Positions 1 to 6,861 of a DNA stretch of 54,656 nt are shown one piece after another. The notes below the pieces were generated by a model. The model did no database searches. It had not been told where the DNA came from and worked only from the letters and a program-made list of their open reading frames with translations. The stretch is from contig CAMDNE010000019.1 of the NCBI GenBank assembly GCA_945902745.1, positions 1-54,656 of the forward strand, written 5' to 3'. This DNA comes from Chitinophaga pinensis. GTDB lineage: Bacteria; Bacteroidota; Bacteroidia; Flavobacteriales_D; Crocinitomicaceae. The position numbers were made by a program, and so were the translations under genes. How positions within the stretch are numbered: the first letter of the stretch is position 1; every line of letters begins with the position of its first letter.

Positions 1-104
<104 letters not shown>

Positions 105-110
105 TTTTTA

Positions 111-145
111 AAAGCCCCAATCATTCATTTGATCGGGGCTTTTTC
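111..145 (+). terminator. Rho-independent terminator of the rRNA operon
   Basis: The arms AAAGCCCC (111-118) and GGGGCTTT (135-142) enclose a partly paired loop and run into a T-rich tail. It sits a few bases after the 5S end. Confidence 0.85.
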
Positions 146-159
146 TTTTATAATTATAT

Positions 160-230
160 GCGCTGATGGTACGTGTGTCCGATAGCTGGCGGATGGGAGA
201 GTATCCCGATAGCTACCGAGACGACGCCGC
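160..230 (+). pseudogene. Decayed second copy of the 5S rRNA 3' tail
   Basis: GCGCTGATGGTAC (160-172), GGGAGAGTA (around 195-203) and GACGCCGCTTTTTAAAA (from 223) repeat the 3' third of the 5S gene in the same order. The two stretches between these blocks are replaced by unrelated sequence that contains CCGATAGCT twice. No 5' half is present, so it cannot form a normal 5S RNA. It looks like a leftover of unequal recombination or duplication at the end of the rRNA operon. Confidence 0.7.
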
Positions 231-237
231 TTTTTAA

Positions 238-271
238 AACCCTTTATCAGTCTTCTGGTAAAGGGTTTTTT
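238..271 (+). terminator. Rho-independent terminator after the 5S remnant
   Basis: The arms AACCCTTTA (238-246) and TAAAGGGTT (259-267) pair perfectly around a 12-base loop and are followed by six T residues. It would stop any read-through from the rRNA operon. Confidence 0.8.
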
Positions 272-289
272 GTGTTTTGGAAATTGGTT

Positions 290-325
290 GGTAATGGATC
301 AAAAGTTCGAATCCCATCCAGACCA
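290..325 (+). other. Possible tRNA 3'-end remnant
   Basis: The stretch contains GTTCGAATCCC, like a tRNA T-loop, and ends in GACCA, like an acceptor end. The flanking bases do not form a proper T-stem and no D or anticodon arm is visible upstream. If real, it is only a fragment left beside the rRNA operon. Confidence 0.2.
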
Positions 326-349
326 TTAAAGCGATTTACCGCAACTACT

Positions 350-367
350 TTAAAAGCACGCTTTTAA
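350..367. repeat. 18-bp palindrome in a gene-free stretch
   Basis: TTAAAAGC-AC-GCTTTTAA is a perfect inverted repeat. It lies in the gene-free interval between the second terminator (ending at 271) and the next gene at 534. Apart from this palindrome and the possible tRNA fragment I see no open frame, promoter or other structure there. Confidence 0.4.
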
Positions 368-533
368 GGCTGAAAGGTTAGACAGTTGTACAGGTTAATT
401 TATTGTTTTTCTATAACGAAGCAGAAAATCCAATGATTTCGTTATCTTTATTTTATGATTCCGTTTTTATCAGGAACAATGTTTTTTATATTCTTATTAA
501 GATTGCTCTACGAATTTCACAAAATACACCATT

Positions 534-1874
534 ATGAAAACTATACTATTACTAACCACTTTTTTTTCACTTCATTGTTATAGGCAATGCTGGGAGAAAA
601 TATCAGAACCACAAGATACAACTTCGATGTCTTTCTCAATTAGCACTGACGGCACACTTTGGGGATGGGGTATAGGAATATTGGGAAATGGAAATCTGTA
701 AAGTGAAAATTCACCAGTATTAATTTCTTCAGCAACAGACTGGAATACAATTTATAATAGTTATGATATCCATTTAGGCATAAAGGAAGATAGTACACTT
801 TGGGGTTGGGGATATAATAATTATGGAGAAATGGCGAACGGTTCAACATCCTTTCAATTAACCCCATTTCCGATTGGATCAAGTAAATGGATTTCTATAT
901 CGGTTAGTTATGGGCGAGTGTGTGGAGTAAAAGTAGATGGCACTTTATGGATATGGGGTGAAGATTGGCCAAATCCAAATATTATAACAATGGTGCAATT
1001 GGGTACAGCTTCGGATTGGAAAAAGGTGAAACGATCTTTCGTTAACTTTGTAGGAATAAAACAAAATGGGACACTTTGGAGTTGGGGGGGTAATTATTAT
1101 GGACAACTGGGATTAGGAAATAACACTTCAACTGCGGTACCAACACAAGTAGGTTCCAGTTCTGAATGGAAAGATATTTCAATAGAGGAAGCTTTAACAT
1201 TTGCTTTAAAGACAAACGGGACACTCTGGGCCTGTGGAAGTAATAGTTATGGGCAGTTAGGAAATGGAACGAATATTAACGAGAATAGTTTAATTCAAAT
1301 TGTTCCGGGTTCACTATGGGAGAAAATTTCAACTGCATGTTATGGACAATCAGTAATGGGGGTAAAAACCGATGGAACATTATGGGGATGGGGAAGTAAT
1401 TTTTCTGGTAATCTTGGTTTTGGAAACACGGTGTCTGTAAATATCCCTATTCAGGTGGGGTCCGATAATAATTGGAAAGAGGTTGGTGCCCATGGTAGTT
1501 ATTCAATAGGTTTAAAAACGAATGGATCCTTATACTCTTGGGGAGATAATAATAATGGACAATTAGGAAATGGAACCTATATTAGCCAACTAATTCCGGG
1601 ATTAATAGGTCAAGTGTGTATTGCGGGTTTGGAAGATAGCGCACCTGAATTAAATTGGATCAAACTATTTCCGAATCCAACCAATAGTGCAATTCAAGTT
1701 CAATTTGATAAACACTTGTTAGGAAAAAGTTATCGAATTTATGATCAGTCAGCAAGAGTAATGATAGAGAATTATATTTTAAATTCAAATTTTTCGATTG
1801 ATCTATCTAATTGTGAGTCAGGGATTTATTTTTTCAATGTAGATGAGCAAGTGATCAAAATAGTGAAAGAGTAG
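534..1874 (+). pseudogene. Secreted RCC1-repeat protein with T9SS tail, broken by an in-frame stop
   Basis: One continuous frame from ATG 534 to the stop ending at 1874 encodes a signal-peptide-like start (MKTILLLTTFFSLHC), then repeated RCC1-type blade motifs of the form K-x-DGTLW-x-WG-x-N-x-x-GQLGNG. It ends in a T9SS-type sorting domain beginning at about LNWIKLFPNPT. A single TAA at 699-701 interrupts it at codon 56. The sequence on both sides stays in the same frame and keeps the RCC1 pattern (LGNGNL before, SENSPV after), so this is a nonsense change rather than a frameshift. Internal starts such as ATG 831 would lack a signal peptide and could not be exported. RCC1-like propellers in Bacteroidota are usually secreted surface proteins. 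Its function is unknown. It stands alone between the rRNA operon and the two-component genes. Confidence 0.75.
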
Positions 1875-2060
1875 CTCCATTATAACTAGCTTGAACTTTG
1901 CATCGAAATCAAATCAAATTTGTTTTTCTTGAATCGTTCTTTAATGAATTTTCCGATTGCCTAGTCTTTGAATAAGTTGATCAATTCGGCATGAATATGC
2001 ATCGTTTGTTTTTTGAACTAATGAATTCTTTTCACAACTCTAGGTCTCATGAAGGATTAA

Positions 2061-3146
2061 TCACTTAATCTGCACTCCCCGCGAAGAAAACAAACCGACA
2101 GATTGATTTTTACTCTTGTCTAAGCTAAATGAAAAGGTGCTTCCAATACCAAATGTACTGCGTACAGAAATTGTTTGACCATGTGATTCAATTATATGCT
2201 TAACAATTGCTAAACCAAGTCCAGATCCACCTTCATTTCTGTTTCTACTTTTTTCAACACGATAGAAACGTTCGAAGAGACGAGGAATGTTTTGCTCTTC
2301 AATTCCAGGACCATCATCCGAAACTTCAATGGTAACAATATCATCCATTAAGAATAAGCGAACGATTGTCTTTCCTCCTTCATTGCCATATGAGATTGAA
2401 TTACTCACTAAATTCATAATGACTTGTGAGATTTTCGCTTTATCGGCATTGACGAAAATACTGTTATAATCTTTGGCAAAAGAAAGCGTGATATTTTTAT
2501 TTTTTGCCTTTATCTCTAATGAATCAAAAACATCTTGCACCAATTCATGAATGTCGAAAGGACGAATTTCTAATTTTAAGCGATCGACTTCTAATTTGGT
2601 TATTTGATCTAAATCCTCGATGATGTTAACCATGCGATCTGTTGCCTTAGAAGCCCGTTCTAAAAATAAGCGGTTCACATTTTCATCCTCTAAACCCCCA
2701 TCCAATAAAGTCAAAATATACCCTTGAATAGAAAAAATAGGTGTTTTTAGTTCGTGAGCTAAATTACCTAGAAACTCACGTCGAAATGCTTCTTGTTCTT
2801 TTAATTTGGAAATTTCAACATTTCGTTCTTCAGTCCATTTCTTGGTTTCAATTTCGGCATTGGCAATAACGTCATCCGTAATTTTAAATTTAATGTCGTT
2901 TTCCTTAGTAATTTTTCCTTTTCTAATTGAACGATAAAGTAATTTTAAACGGTCGTTAATGAAGTATTTTATAAAGAAATAAAAGACTCCGAAAGAAATT
3001 AAACCTGTAGTAAAGGGCAATCCGATAAGTACCCAAAAAGGAAAATTCATTACCTGTATATCGATAATGAATGTTATAATTAGTGTGAGTGCGAAGATAA
3101 TCGCACTGCCTCCAATAAGTAAATGAATTGGTTTTAAATTTTTCAC
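2061..3146 (-). CDS. PhoR-like membrane sensor histidine kinase
   Basis: This 361-residue protein has two N-terminal membrane segments (about residues 9-30 and 36-60) with almost nothing between them, so it has little periplasmic sensing surface. A linker leads to a HisKA domain with the H-box NLAHELKTP (His131). The ATPase domain follows: N-box around 245-249, DDGPGI near 277, FERFYR at 291-296 and GGSGLGLAI at 306-314. It would autophosphorylate His131 and pass phosphate to the regulator encoded immediately upstream, whose stop lies 2 bases from this start. The architecture matches flavobacterial PhoR-type kinases. The phosphate role is inferred from the family and from neighbouring genes, not from a sensor domain. 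Confidence 0.9.
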   Translation of the reverse strand: MKNLKPIHLLIGGSAIIFALTLIITFIIDIQVMNFPFWVLIGLPFTTGLISFGVFYFFIKYFINDRLKLLYRSIRKGKITKENDIKFKITDDVIANAEIETKKWTEERNVEISKLKEQEAFRREFLGNLAHELKTPIFSIQGYILTLLDGGLEDENVNRLFLERASKATDRMVNIIEDLDQITKLEVDRLKLEIRPFDIHELVQDVFDSLEIKAKNKNITLSFAKDYNSIFVNADKAKISQVIMNLVSNSISYGNEGGKTIVRLFLMDDIVTIEVSDDGPGIEEQNIPRLFERFYRVEKSRNRNEGGSGLGLAIVKHIIESHGQTISVRSTFGIGSTFSFSLDKSKNQSVGLFSSRGVQIK

Positions 3147-3148
3147 TT

Positions 3149-3835
3149 CTATTCGCTAAATGTATATCCGACTCCTTTTATAGTACGAATATAATCATCT
3201 CCTAGTTTTTCCCGCAATTTTCTAATGTGAACATCAATTGTTCTTTCACCAACGATAGTTTCATTGCCCCAAACAATTGTTAATATTTGATCTCTTGTGT
3301 ACACTTTTCCTGGTCTACTTGCTAGCAATTCCAGCAATTCGAATTCCTTTTTAGGTAAAAGTAAATTAGCTCCATTAGTCTTAACCATGAATTTTTCACG
3401 ATCAATTTGAATATGATTTGACTTTAATTCTGATTGTGTTTGAACAGGTTTTTCTAATCTTCGCAACAATGATTCTACTTTGCTAATCAATAATCTTGGT
3501 CGGATTGGTTTCGTGATGTAATCATCGGCGCCAGCTTCAAATCCAGCAATTTGAGAATAATCCTCTGCTCTAGATGTTAAAAAAGCGATGATTGGTTGTG
3601 TGATATTTAAATCTTTTCTAATAATTTGACACGTCTCAATACCATCCATGACAGGCATCATAACATCCAAAAGGATAAGTGATGGACTTACTTGTTGTGC
3701 CATTCTAACTCCCTCTTCACCATTAGATGCTGTGAAAATTTTAAAGCCTTCTTTTTTCAATGAATAGGAAAGGAATTCTAAAATATCCGGTTCATCGTCA
3801 ATTAATAATAAGGTATGTCCTTTTAGGTTTGTCAT
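3149..3835 (-). CDS. PhoB-like response regulator (OmpR/PhoB family)
   Basis: This is a 228-residue protein. The N-terminal receiver domain has the acidic pair D13-D14, phospho-acceptor D57 in LLDVMMP, T87 and K109. The C-terminal winged helix includes the family pattern RTIDVHIRKLREKLG and ends GVGYTF. It is the first gene of a tight pair with the histidine kinase downstream. It closely resembles the regulator at 9821-10495, including a shared EDYSQIAG stretch in the receiver. It starts 67 bases after the stop of the secreted beta-helix gene, with only a terminator hairpin between, so read-through from that gene could feed its expression. Confidence 0.92.
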   Translation of the reverse strand: MTNLKGHTLLLIDDEPDILEFLSYSLKKEGFKIFTASNGEEGVRMAQQVSPSLILLDVMMPVMDGIETCQIIRKDLNITQPIIAFLTSRAEDYSQIAGFEAGADDYITKPIRPRLLISKVESLLRRLEKPVQTQSELKSNHIQIDREKFMVKTNGANLLLPKKEFELLELLASRPGKVYTRDQILTIVWGNETIVGERTIDVHIRKLREKLGDDYIRTIKGVGYTFSE

Positions 3836-3855
3836 ATAATTTCTTTACCCATAAA

Positions 3856-3883
3856 AAGGGCTATCCTAGATTAGATAGCCCTT
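3856..3883 (-). terminator. Terminator after the beta-helix gene
   Basis: AAGGGCTATC (3856-3865) pairs exactly with GATAGCCCTT (3874-3883) around an 8-base loop. On the minus strand the hairpin is followed by a run of T, so it serves the gene ending at 3903. Confidence 0.85.
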
Positions 3884-3902
3884 CTTAGGTATGTGGTTTA
3901 AA

Positions 3903-6614
3903 TTATTTTTGAATAATCAATCTACGGTTAACGCTGTTGTTTTCTGTTTGAAGAACTACAGTGTATAATCCATTGTTTAATTCAATTGTATTTAACTCTA
4001 TTGAGTTATTTCCTTGCTCTAATTGTACATTTTGAACAGTAATGATTTGACCTAACTGGTTGATGATTGTTACAGTCGCTTCATTAGCTGATTGATTCTC
4101 AAATTCTAAAGTAGTATTAGCACTTGTTGGATTTGGATACAATTTAACATCTGCGAAGTTTTCAACTTCATTCAATCCAACAGAGATTACAAGTGTATAA
4201 GTAATCACATCTGTACAGTTTCCATTAGTTGCTGTTAATGTTACAGTATAACTACCGTTAGCAGCATAAGCATGTGCTGGTGAGGCAGCTGATGAGTTAG
4301 AAAAATCACCGAAATCCCAAGAGTAAGAAGTAGCATTTGTTGATGTGTTTGTAAATGTTACAACATTACCAGAAGTTGTGTTTGTAGCACTTGCAGCTGG
4401 AGTTTGTGTAAATGTTAAAGTAACATCTGCAGATTGACCAACACCGTCACATAAATTTGCATTTGTTGTTGTAACATAGTACGTTCCATTAGCTGTTGCA
4501 TCAACTGTTTGAGTTATTGCACCATTACTCCACAAATAAGTATCAGAAGTAGAAGCTGTTAATGTAATCGTTTCTCCTGAACAAGCTTGAGTTGCTGTTG
4601 CAACAACAGTTGGAACTGGAGTAGCACTAACGTTTACAGTAGTTGCTGATGAAGTTGCCTCACAACCACTTGCATTTGTATATGTAACAGTTATTACGTC
4701 TGAAGCAGTAACATTAATTGATTGAGTAGTTTCGCCAGTTGACCATAAGTTACCAGTTGCGTTACTTGTAGTCAATGTAACTGATCCACCAGTACAGAAT
4801 GAAGTTGAACCGCTTGCACTAATTGTTGGAGTAGCAGGCAAAGCATTTACAGTAACAACAGTTGCAGTTGAAGTTGCTTGACAACCATTTGCATCATTTA
4901 CAGTTACAGTATAATTTCCATTTGATGTAGCAGTAATTCCTTGTGTTGTTTCTCCACCACCCCAAGTATTGTTAGATGCAGCACTAGAAGTTAATACAAC
5001 AGAACCACCTTGACAGAAAGTTGTTGATCCTGCAGGAGTGATTGTTGGTGTAGTAGGCAAAGCATTTACAAGAACAACAATAGGAGCTGAAGTTGCAACA
5101 CAACCAGCAGCATTTGTAGTTGTTACAGTATAAGAACCACTTGTTGAAACTGTAATTCCTTGAGTTGTTGCTGTATTGCTCCAAGTGTTGTTTAATGCAG
5201 CACTAGAAGTTAAAACAACATTTCCTCCTTGACAGAAAGTTAATGGTCCTCCAGCAGTAGCTGAAACAGCTAAATAAGAAATACCTGGTGTATTGTAATC
5301 TGTTGTTTGAGGATTAAAGTTTGACCAACATTTTGTCCAGTCATTTGCTCCATCAAAAGCACCTTTATAAGTTGTAGGTGTAAAGAAAGCATTGTTCAAG
5401 TTTGGATACGTAAAGTTTGCTCCTGCTAGTGCTGGTGAACCTGCTTGTAATAAAAAGTTAGGTGCAAAATAATTTGTTGGTGCAACTGCCATTACTCCTT
5501 GAGGATTTGCAATAATTGAATTTCCACCTGCATTGAACCAAAGGTTCATGCCGAATGTAGATGGCGTTATTGCTGCAGAATCTAAAGGTAGGGTGCAACC
5601 TGCAATGATGTTATTTTTGAATTGCAAAGTACCGGATTGAGCATTATTTGCTGTGTTAGCATTTTCGATTTTCAAACCAACTGGAAACCCAACAAATACT
5701 GAGTTATACGTACATGTTGATGTACTTCTTCTCAAGTGCAATGCTCTTTTGTAATTGATATTGTAACCAGTACTTGTTGAAGTCGCTTTTGGACCAAAAA
5801 CACTTACGTTTGTAAAAATCGGCTTCGTTAATGGACCATTTGTTGTTCCTGTAGCATCATTATCTGATTCAAATCCATTTGATCCTGAGATATCTGCTAC
5901 CATAGAATCACTAACTGCAACTGCAAATTGAATACGACCTGTAAAACCATAATCAGTATCAAACATATCATCTAAAGTCTTATTAGCAATTAAGTGTTTA
6001 CAATTCACTGTTCCACCAAACCATTCAAAAGCATCATCGCCACCATAACTAACTTGAACATAGTCAATCGTTGTTCCAGCTCCAACTGCACCCATAGTTA
6101 AACCATTTGTCTCGTTGTTTGGTTGGAATGCAATACCAGCATATTCAATACGTACATATGTTAATACACCAGAATTATCATTTTCGTCAGTTCCACCGTA
6201 CAGTCCCTTTACTGGGTCAATACCACCTTCACCTAATCTTTGCCCTGCCGGATCATTGATAGGTGCTTTACCCAACATTAAAATTCCGCCCCAATCTCCT
6301 GCAGCTCTTGAACCAGCTGGTTGTGATGAAGTAAAAACAATTGGTTGTGTTTGTGTACCTTGTGCCATTATTTTGGCACCACGAGTGATTACCAATGCAG
6401 CACCAGTTCCTTTGATAATTGTTCCTGGCTCAATTGTCAGAGTAGCATTATTAGTAACATACACAAAACCTCCAGTTAAGTTATAAATGTTGTTGCTTGT
6501 CCAAGTAGTGTTCGATACAATATCGCCCGAAACATTAACTTGTGCATTTATGCTAAAGATGTTTACTAAAGCAAATGCAATAAAAAGTAATTTTGTTTTC
6601 ATTTTCATTTTCAT
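3903..6614 (-). CDS. Large T9SS-secreted beta-helix, Ig-like and PKD protein
   Basis: This 903-residue exported protein starts with a signal peptide (KTKLLFIAFALVNIFSINAQ). Residues about 25-430 form a beta-helix-like region rich in G, N and T, with motifs such as TIEPGTIIKG and GDWGGI. Four Ig-like repeats of about 70-80 residues follow (roughly 445-740), each opening with a cysteine and containing WSxGxTTQ-like strands. Then come a PKD domain (SYSWDFGD) and a C-terminal T9SS sorting domain (KLYPNPTS ... NRRLIIQK). Three in-frame ATGs open the frame (6614, 6608, 6602); any would leave a working signal peptide. It would be carried over the outer membrane and kept on or released from the surface. 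Proteins of this type commonly sit beside a TonB-dependent receptor, as here. The ligand or enzymatic role is unknown. Conservation is strongest in the beta-helix part. Confidence 0.85.
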   Translation of the reverse strand: MKMKMKTKLLFIAFALVNIFSINAQVNVSGDIVSNTTWTSNNIYNLTGGFVYVTNNATLTIEPGTIIKGTGAALVITRGAKIMAQGTQTQPIVFTSSQPAGSRAAGDWGGILMLGKAPINDPAGQRLGEGGIDPVKGLYGGTDENDNSGVLTYVRIEYAGIAFQPNNETNGLTMGAVGAGTTIDYVQVSYGGDDAFEWFGGTVNCKHLIANKTLDDMFDTDYGFTGRIQFAVAVSDSMVADISGSNGFESDNDATGTTNGPLTKPIFTNVSVFGPKATSTSTGYNINYKRALHLRRSTSTCTYNSVFVGFPVGLKIENANTANNAQSGTLQFKNNIIAGCTLPLDSAAITPSTFGMNLWFNAGGNSIIANPQGVMAVAPTNYFAPNFLLQAGSPALAGANFTYPNLNNAFFTPTTYKGAFDGANDWTKCWSNFNPQTTDYNTPGISYLAVSATAGGPLTFCQGGNVVLTSSAALNNTWSNTATTQGITVSTSGSYTVTTTNAAGCVATSAPIVVLVNALPTTPTITPAGSTTFCQGGSVVLTSSAASNNTWGGGETTQGITATSNGNYTVTVNDANGCQATSTATVVTVNALPATPTISASGSTSFCTGGSVTLTTSNATGNLWSTGETTQSINVTASDVITVTYTNASGCEATSSATTVNVSATPVPTVVATATQACSGETITLTASTSDTYLWSNGAITQTVDATANGTYYVTTTNANLCDGVGQSADVTLTFTQTPAASATNTTSGNVVTFTNTSTNATSYSWDFGDFSNSSAASPAHAYAANGSYTVTLTATNGNCTDVITYTLVISVGLNEVENFADVKLYPNPTSANTTLEFENQSANEATVTIINQLGQIITVQNVQLEQGNNSIELNTIELNNGLYTVVLQTENNSVNRRLIIQK

Positions 6615-6666
6615 TTTTTTTTTCGCAGTATTTTTTGGGAAGCTGCGTTACCCATTTTTATCGAAG

Positions 6667-6755
6667 CAAAAGTAGAACGGATGTCTTCCTTAAAGGTTAG
6701 CTAGGAATTATTCTTAGTTTAAGAAATGATTAATAAATAAAACCACAATGTTAAC
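6667..6755 (-). promoter_or_regulatory. Promoter and possible regulator-binding repeats upstream of the beta-helix gene
   Basis: On the minus strand TACTTTTG (6667-6674) fits the Bacteroidota -7 element TAnnTTTG, but no TTG lies at -33. Upstream, TTAAC-like words recur in steps of about 11 bases, near 6696, 6717, 6728 and 6750 on the plus strand (GTTAG, GTTTAA, GATTAA, GTTAAC). A missing -33 element with an upstream array of 11-base repeats is the layout of activator-dependent PhoB promoters. The region is AT-rich, so some of this could be chance. Confidence 0.45.
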
Positions 6756-6801
6756 ATGCCTAGGAATTGGCAATTGAGGATATATTATTTGGCAATAAAA
6801 A

Positions 6802-6825
6802 AGCCTCGAATTTTATTTCGAGGCT
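6802..6825 (-). terminator. Terminator of the TonB-dependent receptor gene
   Basis: AGCCTCGAA (6802-6810) and TTCGAGGCT (6817-6825) pair exactly around a 6-base loop. A T-run follows on the minus strand. Confidence 0.88.
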
Positions 6826-6861
6826 AGATTTAAATGAAAGAATAAGTATTATCTTTCTTAA

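Noticed and set aside
640-882. Minus-strand 80-residue reading frame
   Set aside because: It is antisense to the RCC1 repeats, whose plus-strand frame has clear family motifs; the repeat periodicity explains the open antisense frame.
1886-2002. A 39-codon minus-strand frame with one TAG at codon 14, resembling a decayed coding fragment
   Set aside because: It is too short, interrupted, and matches no family I recognise; it could be chance in AT-rich DNA.
4984-5184. Cysteine- and asparagine-rich 66-residue frame within the beta-helix/PKD gene
   Set aside because: It is an out-of-frame shadow of the threonine/serine-rich Ig-like repeats.
6115-6486. Plus-strand 123-residue frame opposite the beta-helix gene
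   Set aside because: It lies wholly antisense to conserved beta-helix sequence and has no start signals or known domain.
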